Source: Powellomyces hirtus (lineage: Eukaryota > Chytridiomycota > Chytridiomycetes > Spizellomycetales > Powellomycetaceae). Taken from it: DNA of 64,000 nucleotides. Positions within the stretch are counted from its first letter, which is position 1. The number at the start of each line of letters is the position of its first letter. The translations under genes were made by a program, and so were the position numbers. The notes beneath the pieces were generated by a model. It ran no database searches. It saw nothing but the letters and a program-made list of their open reading frames with translations, and was not told the origin of the DNA. This document shows positions 43,287 through 54,846 of the stretch, in pieces. The DNA lies in NCBI GenBank assembly GCA_025526995.1, contig JAHLKG010000023.1:1-64000 (forward strand), in the 5' to 3' direction.

Positions 43287-44144
43287 ATGGGCCTCTTGAT
43301 CGTCTACGGCCTCTGGGCCGCTTTCCACGCCCTCGCTGCCGCTCTCGTCATGTACCGTTCCAAAACCTATCCGTGCCGCTTCCTCTTCTCCTTGGCCAAC
43401 TGGGTCGCCGTCGCTGTCCAGGTTATCCGCTTCTTTCTTTTTAAAGAGACGTTGCGGTTCAGCGCTCCCGAGACAAGGAACCTTACCACGGATGACCAGT
43501 CCACCCGAAACCTCCAATTAGCCCATAATCTGTGCAGCCTGGTCGCCTCGGTCGGGTTTATGGTCTCCTACTTTATCTTTCTGAGAGCGTTGGTCGCCAG
43601 GTCAAATGGCTTGCGTCCCACAATGCTTATCAAGATCTTGGCTGCTATAGGACTGATTGGGCTGGTCACCGCGCATGCCATTTGGACCTCTATGGTAGTC
43701 GATCAACGTCAATCGGTAGAGGACGCAACATTACGCCACGTCAAGAACTGGTTGATGTTGATCAGCCATGTCCCGTTGTTGCTTGTGGCTCTCGGCATGC
43801 ACAGAAGATCTCTCAATCGTCCCGTGGAACCCGATGCAGCCGCCTTCAAATATCGTCGCCCCCAATTCTACCTCTTCATCCCAATCTACTGCGGTATCCT
43901 CTCCTTCGGTCTCGCCTCACGTGCGCTGGCCGTGAGAACTCAGTTTGGATATTTTGAAGACCGCCAATTGAGTCTCGCCGTCACTGCGCTGGTGCTTCAA
44001 ATCATCTCCTTGACAATGTTGATTGTTGGACCCTATAAGGTGCTAGGTCCACCGGCGCCGGTGGATGTAGAAACCGCAGAGTTTAGCTTTGCTCGCCCTC
44101 GACAGTCCGCATTTCATACACTCCTTTCAGCCGCTTGCTCCTGA
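43287..44144 (+). CDS. polytopic membrane protein, about 7 TM
   Basis: Intronless, 285 aa. The N-terminus lies directly in the membrane (GLLIVYGLWAAFHALAAALV). Further hydrophobic segments: FSLANWVAVAVQVIRFFLF, LVASVGFMVSYFIFLRALV, IKILAAIGLIGLVTAHAIW, WLMLISHVPLLLVALGM, FYLFIPIYCGILSFGLASRA and LAVTALVLQIISLTMLIVG. This seven-helix topology with short loops resembles fungal RTA1-like or receptor-like proteins, but no diagnostic motif is seen. The gene at 58673-59763 encodes another protein of almost equal length and topology. Function unknown. Confidence 0.75.
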   Translation: MGLLIVYGLWAAFHALAAALVMYRSKTYPCRFLFSLANWVAVAVQVIRFFLFKETLRFSAPETRNLTTDDQSTRNLQLAHNLCSLVASVGFMVSYFIFLRALVARSNGLRPTMLIKILAAIGLIGLVTAHAIWTSMVVDQRQSVEDATLRHVKNWLMLISHVPLLLVALGMHRRSLNRPVEPDAAAFKYRRPQFYLFIPIYCGILSFGLASRALAVRTQFGYFEDRQLSLAVTALVLQIISLTMLIVGPYKVLGPPAPVDVETAEFSFARPRQSAFHTLLSAACS

Positions 44145-44749
44145 CGCTGTTCCGCTACACCATCAATCAGTTAGAGCATACATAGGGCCCAATTACATAC
44201 TGTAGATGAACTGTATTTTTTGAAAATATATGCATTCCCTTCCATCATTTGAGGTAAGCGCCGGAAGGGCACGCAATGGAGATCCCAGTCACATAAGCAG
44301 ACAATGCGCCACATCGGACGCGCACCCGCCATGACACTTAGAAAACTTCCTTGTCTGTCTCCCGCCTGTGCGCGACTAATGGGGCGCAAAGAAGTGGGAA
44401 AAAGCATATCTATCTGCTGCATGAACAATGCATCGTTGCCGCACGGTGGAAGAGAGGAATCAATAGAACTTCAAACGCTTATCGCACGAGCGCTGAACAA
44501 AGACAAATGAAGATGCTCTATACCTCATTTTGGCATATTCACTTGGCTTTTACGTAGCATCGGCCATATTCTATTCCATCAGCAGCGACCCTTTGAAGCT
44601 CGTCCTCATTCTTTGGCAGCAACGTCTTTTTAATGATGTTATCGATTCTACTGGCGCATCCAATATTTAGTCCCACTCTGGACTATGCAGTCGACCGGCT
44701 CGTGGCATGTAATTATGGTTTTCTTGGCGTCTGAATCAATCGAACACCC
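44145..44749. other. no supportable gene
   Basis: 3' flank of the membrane protein and 5' flank of the beta-helix gene. No features recognised. Confidence 0.4.
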
Positions 44750-45988
44750 ATGACTGTTCTACTTCCTCGCCTTTACGGGGGCGACATATCACTGTTTGCG
44801 CAGATGAACTACTGGTCAAACATTTCGCCGTCAAAGGCCAAGTTTGTCAGCGTGGGAGCGGGCACAATCTTGAGCCGATCCACTCTGCGCCCCAACGGAG
44901 CGGGACATGGCATATTGGATTGGGAGAAAATGTGAGTGTGGATGGATCGCTTTCATCGGTCCTGGAACAACAGCAAAGGATGGAGCCGCCATTGCAACCC
45001 TTGCTCGCGTGGTACCTCGAAACCGGGATGCCCCCATCCCAATTCCTATTTCTAAAGATATGTCCGTGGCCAAAGAGAGCATCAGCACGCTCAACACACT
45101 CGAATGGGACGACGTTCTTCGTGAAACCACCACGGAAGCGGAAAAGCACCGTTGCCCTTTGGTTAACGATTGATGGCACTTTCATCCATGCAAACCTTAC
45201 GCTTCCGCCTTCCAAGAACGTTACAACAAAAGTACCCAGCAAGAGAACATTGATGTTGCAGTGGGTAGCAAGCGTGCTATTCACTTGGACTCCCTATGGT
45301 GGACCCTTTGTAGGTATCTTGAAAGCTTGCACGGAGGCGGCAATCGCCATGATGAATGCAGCCTTGCCCATGCCGGTTTCTGTGCCATTGACTGGGCTCG
45401 TGGTGATGTATGCTGGTGGCATCGCATCAATCTTGTTCCTTATCCTCGCGTCCCGTCTCGTCGTTCCGCGGACCAAACCATCCCTTGATCTGGCAACCAG
45501 CCCGCGTACGTACCTATATATGTGTCACCAATGCATCAGCACGGACTTGGTAGGCATTGACGTTCTCCCATTCATTGGCGGCTCGTGGGTCAAGAACGTC
45601 GTGGACAGGCTCGGTGGCGCCCACGTCGGCCGAGGCGCAATGTCTTTCCGCCCCGTGCTCGATGGTCGCCTTTTGTCAATCGGCGCGGGAGCGGTAGCCG
45701 ACAAATCGGTTACCTGCGCGGCGCACACGATGGAGCACGGGAGTTTGCGCTTTGCGCCGTCCAAAATAGGTTAGGGTGCCAGCCTGCACCCACGATCAAA
45801 CCGTTCTTGCTGGGGAGAGCTTGGTGTATGGGTGCACCCTTGCCATCGGCTCCGAGGCGCTCTTCCAGGCGGACATGGGAAAGCAGCAGACGGGCGTGTG
45901 GATGGGCATGCCCGCTAGGGGAACGCACAGGGGCCGGGCTGAGGAGAAGCCCAAGTGGAAATCTGGACAACCGGAGTTGGAGGCCTGA
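44750..45988 (+). pseudogene. membrane protein with left-handed beta-helix (NRPS-terminal type), split in frames
   Basis: The order of pieces matches the NRPS terminal domain of unknown function known as TIGR02353 (Pls/PosA-like). First come hexapeptide turns (VSVGAGTILSRSTLRPNG; IGPGTTAKDGAAIATLARV). Two membrane helices follow (GLVVMYAGGIASILFLILA the clearer). Then comes a second beta-helix (GGAHVGRGAMSFRPVLDG, LLSIGAGAVADKSV, AHTMEHGSLRFAPSKIG) and a closing segment (VLAGESLVYGCTLAIGSEAL, VWMGMPAR). The pieces fall in three frames. Some shifts could be introns (GTGAGT at 44932; GTTAGG at 45770), but I could not join them in phase by hand, so I call it a likely pseudogene or unresolved gene. 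No adenylation or carrier domain is nearby, so it is a stand-alone form. Confidence 0.55.
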
Positions 45989-47180
45989 GACATCAGACGC
46001 TCCCGCATAACATTCACCAATGGGCATCATCTTGCGAGACTCCCCGTAGGAGAGCCGAGTATCTTGAGATTGAGGACAGAGGCTACAGCCAATGGTTCAT
46101 GTGTTAAGACTTGGTGCAAACAGAAGAAAAAAGGTGCCAAAGAGCCAGATACACCTAAATAGATATATACCGTCTGTTTCTTGCTTTCATTGAGGCGCGT
46201 ATCCTTTGTTTTGATGGAATCTGCGCCGATAAACCGCTGCAGCGGATGCAGGAGAAGGCGGACCAACTTGATCCATTATGGCACCGTAGGGGACAGCAGA
46301 CGAAACTCCTCATCGGCGACTTGAATGTTCTGAGACGTCTGTTGAGATAACGTCAGAATCGCTTACACGATTTATCCAAAGGCGGATAAAGACTAGAGTG
46401 TCCAAATGATCCCATCCCCGTCCCGCTGCATCCTGACTAATTCCACACAAGGCAGAGTGCGGGGAGCTCTCGGAATTGTGCTAACGGGATACCGCAACTT
46501 GATAGCACGCGCGAATGCTCCTGCTACAGTACGGCTGTGACACAGTCAAGCTCCGATCGGAGCCCCATGTCGTAGAACTACTACGCTAGTGAATGGGGAA
46601 ATGTTCAGAGAGAGGACCCCGGCGTAGTTGTTTAATGATCGCTCCCTCAGTGATGGGGCCATTGTAACACATCGGCAAACTTGTTCAAGTCCGGACCGGG
46701 TGTTCAGACCGTCCAATGATTGATGGTGCTAGAAGTTTTACAAGGCGGCGACCCATACCTCTCTTTTCGTTTTCCAATTTAGCGAAACAAGAGCAGTAAG
46801 GGGACATCGTAATCGCATTTAAGATAGAGGGTCAAAAGCTCTTGTGCTTCAAGCCTACTGCCTGATGGATCACATGAAACGGGACCTCCGTGGTTGACGG
46901 GCCCACCGTTGTCTCTTGGCCATTGGACCCTCTGCCCTGCCTTGAATCCAGCTGAGAACGCCGCATATCTCATCATTTCCATTATCACGGCAGTTGCCGT
47001 TTCAATGTCTATCACATTTTTGATCCAAATACCGCTTCAGCGTTACTTTTGATGTCCAGTTGCTTTTACTGCACGGATATTTTTCCCTTTCATGTTCCAA
47101 CTTTGGCTGGTATGATTGAAAGATACAGTTTACAGTATTACCTATAGACCACCGCAAGCTCTACAGCTAAAGCCTATAAC
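45989..47180. other. no supportable gene
   Basis: About 1.2 kb with only short frames on both strands. I see no repeat or domain. Confidence 0.45.
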
Positions 47181-47981
47181 CTATCTGTCTCCTTTCTTCA
47201 TCAACGAGAAAGTCAAGGCCCCAAACGCAGCAATGGCCGCACCGACAATTGCCATTCCAACCAATCCCTCTGTGGGGTTGAGTCACTCGATCAGTCCAAA
47301 GTTCTCATGGGATGTGTGTTTTTAAACAGAAGATCGTACCAGATTTCACTTTCTCGTCAATGAGTTGCCTGAGGGAGAGAGCTTGCGTGTTCCGCGTTTC
47401 CAACTGCAAAAGCGTTTCGTTGTACTTTCGAGCATTCTATACAGATTGGGCATCTCCGTTGTTAGTAATGAGCGCCTCTAACAGAGATGTCTCTCGGCAT
47501 ACCTTGTAGTTGCCCAACTTGTATTCGCCCAAAGCTATGTAGTAGAGGCATTCGCGACGACGGCTCGGAAGGTCACGATATATTTCTGATCATAGCAAGC
47601 TATCAGGAATCGGCCATACATCGCACATATAATTATTATGAGACATACCATGCAGCAACTTAATTCCGTCTTCCTGGTCTGTCCTGGCTCGGCTTCGAAC
47701 TGGGCAGCATGCTGAGTGAGTTTTACGAACGAAGGACCGTCGGCACGAAGACTGAAAGGATGCGAGCGTTACCGAGTGCCCAAGCGTAGTTGAACTTTGT
47801 CTGCGGACGGGGCTTTGGATCTTCAAGCTGGTACTGTTTGCGGAGAATCTGGAAAGAAGAAGCAGCAAACGTTCGTCAAGTCTCGGAAGTCTGCGGAGGG
47901 CTAGGATCACCGGGTGCGTACCGCAAGTTCTTCGGGAGAGAGGGAAACTTCGGCCTCGTGAGCGTCAGGGAGAGTGTCCAT
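47181..47981 (-). CDS. mitochondrial fission 1 protein
   Basis: Six short exons in phase: 47981-47922, 47848-47773, 47699-47649, 47585-47503, 47436-47340, 47269-47181; 151 aa (yeast Fis1 is 155). The TPR-like bundle reads [50 protein letters not shown] and [20 protein letters not shown]. The outer-membrane tail anchor follows ([20 protein letters not shown], then a basic end KKGDR). FIS1 sits in the mitochondrial and peroxisomal outer membrane and recruits dynamin-type fission machinery through adaptors. The motif Tyr-Ala-Trp-x-Leu before the second helix is characteristic. No single frame shows the gene; it appears only after splicing. Confidence 0.95.
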
Positions 47982-48301
47982 AGTAGCAGCAACTGTTCCG
48001 TGTGAACTTAGTGAGAGAGTATGTAAAATGTGTTCTGTTAAAGGATGAGATGAGGCAGTTTGTTTGATGTGGGTTGCGAAATGGGGGAAAGTCTGGAGTG
48101 ACGACACACCATTTTTGTCAATCAGCGCGTCGGTTCTTCCAAAACGTTTTGAGGCGTGCGCCATCTCCCATATTCCATACCCATCCAGCCTGTAGGAACC
48201 GTTTTTTTCGTCGACCGCATCTGTAAGTCCAGCCGGTCCCACCGTAAGCAGGTTGTGCAGTTTACCTGCAAGCACATACCCTTCAAAGCGTCCGCCCCTC
48301 C

Positions 48302-51300
48302 ATGGACCTCCTCGTTCCTTCACGCACTCCTCTCAAAGCGGTCCACCCTCGCACATATAGTCCAACGACGTCCTCCAATAACCTACGTGCTGACCCGTAC
48401 AGCGGCCGGCACTCGGCGGCCGCCCGCTCCAGCAGTCCCCCGGAGCAACACACGCGGAATGGCAGTAGCAGCAGCGTCGACCGCTATGATGTCCCGCCCG
48501 ACCAGCATGCTTACCGGACTCCAGCACGACGAAGCCAGGGCGAGGTAGTTTATGCCGCATCGTCGCAGCGGCGCTCGTTGACGCAGTCGTCCTCCGGCAT
48601 GTCGTTGACCGGAGCCCAGACCCCGTTCCAGCGCGCGACATCACTGACCACGTCGCAGAGGTCGAGCGTCAACGAGCGTCGGGAACGCGCCTCAGCTACC
48701 ACGACGAATACAACCCCATACCCCGACTCCCGTTCGTCTGCGCAGCGATACGAAGACGAAGGAGAGTCTGATGCGTCTTTTATCGATGATGACTTCAAGC
48801 AGATGGTGGAAAAGCTAGGGGCAGAGGAGTTGACGCATCTTGAAGGGTTGACGAGGGGCCGAGAGCATGAGAGCCACGAGTCATTACCGCAGACTCACGC
48901 TCTGGAGCGAAATCGCAGTCGCGATACTGACCGTGGAATGATGGAAGCTGCCGTCAACCAAGAAAAAGCATCGGCAAGCAGTCACGCATACTCGGAGGAT
49001 GACAATGAGTATGATCTAGATTCTAGCCTTCATGAAGCTTTCAATGATTCGGCGGACGAAAAGAGCCATTTTTTGGATGATCCCACCATGGATTTATTAG
49101 ATGCAGAGTTTGAGGACAGTCAATTTGGTTTTGGAGGAGAAGAAGACGACGAGAATTACCAGAAAATTGAAGGATTGGAAGATTTGGACCTTACCGGAAT
49201 GGGGGCCCCGGACGAAGAGCCGCAGGATACGCGACCGCCGTCGCCCGAGTGGCACGATGAGCACATCGGGAGTTCTAGGAGCACGGTTCATCATGCGGTT
49301 TCACGCCAAGATCTGGATGATTCTCAAATGAGGGAATTCTGGGAGCATGCCGCCGAAATGGCCACACCAACGCCAGCTGGGCATGGTCGCATCTATCCCG
49401 CGCGCAGGGAGTCACCCGTACCAGGTACGCATCTCCCGATTGCAGATTGTCATTGAAATTCATAATTGTTGTCCGTATTGAATGGAAATCAGTGGCAGAG
49501 CTGCGATTTGATGATCACGAAGGTCAACAGATAGACGACCAAGAGTTCCGGGAGGTGCGCGGGGAAAGTCCTGAGAGTTCGCTGGGTGTGCTATCTGACT
49601 GCGAGCATGAAGGCGAACCCGAAGCCGAGATTCTACGGTTGTCGACTAGCCAGAAGCAGCACGCTTCCCCACCGCCCAGCGAGCATGAATACCCTCAGCG
49701 TCACGCGTCTGGCCCGGAGCTCAGAACTTTTCCATCACCATATGGTGCCGAGGTTGATCAGATCTCAGAACCGGAGTTAGATAATGGTGGAGAATACGCT
49801 ACGTCCGAATCCGAGCCGCATCAGAATTATCACCACCAACAGCACCACGAACAGTACCAGCAGCATTACAAGCAATACCCCTCCGACCCTTTCATAGATC
49901 TACCGTATCCACCCGAGTCTGAACCGTCCCGTGCGCCCTCGTACCGTGAACTGCCTCGCAACAACGAGGACGAGATTCACAGCTTGCGGGCTCTCAATGA
50001 AAGACTGCTGCAAACCTGCGAGGAACTGAAGGGTGATCTGGGTATGGAGCATTGCTCAATCAGAAGAACACAACCGATGAGAGCTCATCAAACACTCTAC
50101 TCCCGTAGAGGCCGCATTGCACGAAAAGGAGCGTCAGGAATCGGCCCTGCAGCAAGAGTATGAGAGGCAACTCCAAGAACGCGAGGTATGTTGTTCAACG
50201 TAGGCAGGGTTTTGACCAGCTGAAGTAATTGTGATCACTCTATTGTAGGAGGATGAGGCCGAGAGGTATCGGCTTTTGCATGAGAAGCTCGCAGCTGCCG
50301 AGGACCAGCTTGAGCGAGCGCATCAAGCGCAGGATCAAATCTCTACAATTCGAGCGTCACTGCAACAAGAAAAAGAGCTGGACATTCTTAACATCAAAAA
50401 GGACCTCGCCGAGCAGAAAGAGCGCGAGCTGCACGACCTCCGACGGGCAATGGCCGCTGACAAGGACGACGTGGCGCGGCAGGTTGGCGAAGAAATGCGA
50501 CGCCAGCAGCAGGCATTCCAGGAAGAACGTGAGCGCGCTGACAACGATTTGCAACGACTCAGAAGACTCCTCAAGCAGAAAGATGACGAGGCGAGGGATC
50601 TTGAAGAACAACTGTATACGCGGCCGCCCAGGAAACCGCCAGTCGAGACGCAGGATTTCTGCCAGCAGTGCGAAATCAACAATAGCGCAGCAGAGAACGA
50701 GCTGGAGAAGCTGAGAAACGAATTGGAAACTCTGCAGAGGAACCATCAGGGTGAGCTGGAGTTGGTCCGCCAGCAGCAGGATCAGGAACGCACCCGGGCG
50801 CGCGACCAGCTCGCAAAACTTTACGATACCGGCAAGCAGCTTGAAGAGGAAACTAATACTCTGAGACGCGAGACGGCATCCCTGAAAACACATCATGAGC
50901 GCGAAGTGCAATCCCTTCGGCATCAACTCAATGAGGAACTCACCCGCGTAAATGCCATGTCCGAGCAAGAAGAAAGTGTCAAACGGGAGAAAGATCGACT
51001 GGAGCTGGAACTGGCAATGCAGAAAAGTCAGTACGACCGCGAAGTCCAGGCTCTCCGCATCCAGCTCGACGAGGAACGTGATAGGCCGCGACCAGCGTTT
51101 GACGCGGACACGAATGACCTGAGACGCGAGATTGAAAATCTCCAGCAGGAGATATCAGTGCTGAAAAGTCAATACGACCGTGACGTCGGATCTCTTCGCA
51201 GTCAACTCGAACAGGAACGCTCGAACCATGATGAGAGCGTGAGACGAGAGATGAATAGTTTGGAGCGAGACATGGCAGCTCAGAAAATCAAGTACGAACG

Positions 51301-52705
51301 CGAGGTGCATGCTCTGCGAATCGAGCTTGAAGACGAACGCAACCGTCCGCAAGAAACATTCACCGAGGAAGCAGCGAGGCTGAAACGTCAAATTGAAAAT
51401 CTGAGACGCGAGACGGAAGGGCTCAGAAACAATCACCAGATCGAGGTGGATTCATTGCAGCAGCAGCTAGAGGACGAACGCATCCGATCGCGTGACCAAA
51501 TTGCCAAATTGCAACAGAAGCAGCGATACGAAACAAACCTCACCGCCGCCGACCTCCGCGACCGCTTCCCGGCCCAGATGGATCAAGTTCGTGACGAGCT
51601 ATGGGCAGAACTGCAGCGGCGCGAAACCGGCCAGCAGCACAGCAACCGCTCTCTCATGCAGCGCCACGAGCAGGAACTCAAGCACCTCTCAAACCAGCAT
51701 ACAGCCGAAATCGAGGCACTTAAATCACACCATGCAGCTGACATCCAACGCGTCTCGCTCAAACTCAAAAAGCAGTGCGCGGCTGCGTACGACCTCGCGG
51801 TCCGCAAATCTCAGCAGGAGTTTGCGAAATCGGAGGAAATGCTCAGAAAACAGATGGAGCGGCACAAACTCAAGTGGGAACAGGAACATTCACTGCCAGC
51901 ACAGCAGCCGGATAAGCACCGCAATGGTACACAGAAGCGGACCACGCATGAAAACCGCAGTCGTCACCACGACATGGATGGATTCGCTGAGGCGGAACTC
52001 AACAACCCTGCAGACGACGGCGACACGCACCACCGCCAACACCGACACAAACCGAGCAACAATCACTATCAAGGCGACGCAGAATCCACACAACAGCTTC
52101 TAGCCCGTATCGCCCATCTCGAAACTACCAACCGGACGCTCTCGGAATCCCTGGCCGAATCGGCCGCCCATCTCCGCGACGCCGAAAGCCATCGCACTCA
52201 CGACCTTGCGGCCATGATAGCCGCCGCGAAACAAAAGTACCTTGCCACGCTCAAAACCATGCGTGACGACCTTGCCCGATCCAAAAAGACGGGTATCGAA
52301 AGGCTCGAGCAGGAGTGGAAGCGAAGGAGAGAGGAATTGGATGCGGAGTGGTCGAGGAGGTAAGCGCCCGCAGCAGACAAAGGCACAATGGGGAGCCCCT
52401 ACCTTTTTACGGTGCTAAATTATTCGCTTTTCCCATGATCAAGATTGGAAGAAGTGAAGGAGCAGTACCAGGCTTCAGCGGCCACCACGGCGTCCCAGCC
52501 GCGCACACGCGGACCCTCAGCAGCTAGCTCTCCGCCCATGTCCCGACGCACATACTCGTCAGAAAGCCTTGCCGCTCGACGCGCCGCACCAGTCGATCGC
52601 GACGGCAAAGCTGTATGGAAACCGCCAGGTCCGGGCACTGGCGCAGCTGCCATAACCACCAGCGCCGATAATCACCGCCAGCGAAGACGCGGCTTGGATC
52701 CTTGA
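48302..52705 (+). CDS. 1,382-aa coiled-coil protein with disordered acidic N-terminus
   Basis: Five exons in phase: 48302-49424, 49493-50041, 50082-50185, 50249-52359, 52444-52705. Residues 1-150 are Ser/Arg-rich and disordered, then an acidic stretch (SFIDDDFKQMVEKLGAEELT; many Asp/Glu), then a His/Gln-rich region. From about residue 540 to 1300 the chain is almost continuous coiled coil. Recurrent units of 40-47 residues contain REV(Q/H)(S/A)LR-x-QL-x-EER; a C-x-x-C (DFCQQCEIN) interrupts near residue 730. The C-terminus is basic and disordered. Such proteins are typical of spindle-pole, basal-body or flagellar structures; the role here is inference. The 40-bp intron 50042-50081 is unusually small; if it is wrong, a frameshift is needed instead. 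Confidence 0.85.
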
Positions 52706-52973
52706 GATAAACACCAAAGAAATGGGTCAAATTCGACCGTTTCGGGGCTTGTTGGCCCCTACTTGTTTTCTACAATTTTTGTTTTGTAATGGTAGACACT
52801 GGGACTGTGTTTCTGAATACATTCTTGCTGCCATGGAACTTGCGAGTCACTTTTGTGTCAAAGATAGGGATAGCACGATGGGAAAACGTGAGTGGGAAAG
52901 TGGAATTTGTGTCGGTGTGTGTGATCCAAATTAAGGGCCAGTCCGAGGTTCTCGAGGGGAGCCAGTTTGATGG

Positions 52974-54424
52974 TCATTTGCCAAACCAGCTATCCAATTC
53001 CTTCTCGATCTGAGGGTATATTTCATCAGAAGTTTTGCCGTGGAAACTTCTTAGGGTGCCTCGGGCTGCATAGTAGTCGAGCAAGGGCTTCGTGAGTTCG
53101 TAGTATTGATCCAGCCGGTATTTAAACGTTTCCTGAACGATTTTGATTCGTCAAATGAAGACAACGAGAGCGCCTATGTGAATAGCGTAGCAATCATGCG
53201 TACCACGTTGTCATCGGCGCGCTTCGTCAGCGGCTCCCCCGTTTCGTCGTCGAACCCGGTCTTTTTCGGTGGATTGTAAGACATGTTATATGTTCTGCCC
53301 TGGAATAGTGTTGTCCTTAGTATGGCCGGATCGTGACGCGTTGTATAGACACCAGCGTCGTTCGGCGGAGATACTCACGCTGGCGGGATGTATCCACCGA
53401 TCTGAAAGATCGAGACGAATCAGAAATGCGCCAAGGAATTTCCCATATCCGCCTACAGGTTATGAACTCACCCATTATTCGTTGCAGGATGACTGCACGA
53501 ACATAGAGCGCAATGAACAGTCAGAATAGCAAGTCAAATGCAGTCGGGTCACCTCAACTGACTAACCTTCCTCTGGAACATCCAGGTTAATGACCAGATC
53601 AAGCGGATGTTGAAGCGTTTCCAGATGCGCGTCCAGTGTCTGCGCCTGTGACAAGGTTCTCGGAAACCCTGAAAAGGAAGGTTCGTCATCGTTCGGAGAG
53701 GTGTGTGCAGCCTCGAGGTTGTCAAGTATAGCCATACCATCAAGCATCCAGTTCTGTACATGGGAGTAAAATCAGACGCCGTTTTAGCATACATATCAGA
53801 GGGAACACCGAGGCTGATTTTCAAAACAAGAAGATCAGGCAATCGACGCGTCTTTGATACAGATGCCGTGATACAGGGCCCAACTTTGTTGTGCGAGAGA
53901 GAAAGTTCGCCGCATTTACCTTGCCCTCGAGTTTATCGAGTTCGAACATGATCAACTCCACGACCAAGTCGTCTGGCACGAGCCCGCCATCTTCTATGAT
54001 CTTCTGAGCTTGCAATCCAAAAGGCGTTCCGTCCATGATACTTTGCCGCAACAAGTCACCACTGGATATCGTTTCAATGTCGTATCTCTGAGTCAGGCGC
54101 TTTGTCTGTGTTCCCTACAAAATAGTGCTGAGTACATGGGAGCAAACGGTAATGCTGAGACCCGGGGTTTCCATACTTTTCCAGCACCTGTTAAAATAGA
54201 TCGATACGAACGTAAGTGACCGCACTTAATCACATGAGTATTGCTGCCATTACAAGAGTGGTTGCGGACGTACCTGGAGAACCCATGATGAGCGAGCGCA
54301 TACGGCGCTCCTTGTTGACATGCGCCAATGCGGCGGAAGCGCTGTGGAACGCAAATACCAGGCGAGGCGTAGCGCATGAAGCCCGCAAGAAACGTGCTGA
54401 GGCGCGGGACGGCGCAAACAGCAT
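52974..54424 (-). CDS. mitochondrial GTP:AMP phosphotransferase (adenylate kinase 3)
   Basis: Nine exons in phase: 54424-54274, 54187-54177, 54114-53920, 53753-53738, 53668-53567, 53492-53472, 53401-53379, 53299-53204, 53132-52974; 257 aa. A basic targeting presequence ([20 protein letters not shown]) precedes the P-loop GSPGAGKGTQT. AMP-binding and core motifs follow: [51 protein letters not shown] and [10 protein letters not shown]. The LID has [20 protein letters not shown] with [11 protein letters not shown]. The protein recharges AMP with GTP in the matrix. Four exons are only 11, 16, 21 and 23 nt; the P-loop is spread over three exons. Confidence 0.95.
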
Positions 54425-54846
54425 GGTGGTGCGGGTGTGCATTTGCTTTGCCTCTCTGCCTGCCTGTCAACCTGCAATAGGAGAACGAAGGAAGATGGGG
54501 CAAAATGACCTGCAAAAGGACCGGAAGGAAGGACGTGCGGTTGGGAGATATGGCATGTCCTACTATGGCATTTATGTAAGCAGGTCCGATCATTTCGCGT
54601 TTTTCCCAAAATCTCCTCAAAAAGTGTCCGTTTGGAATCAACGCTTATCGAGGTCGGAGGACGCATATACCGATCATCTCGGAGATGATCCAGCGAATTA
54701 AGACATGCAGCAATTCACCACTACTTAAACACTGCCAGAACAGAATTTTATAGATGCATATCACTGTCACGGAGGATATCACAATCACAGAGAAGATGTA
54801 ACAATTTTTGCCGGGGTTTTGCCGGGTTGTTACAAGTCAGGGCAAA

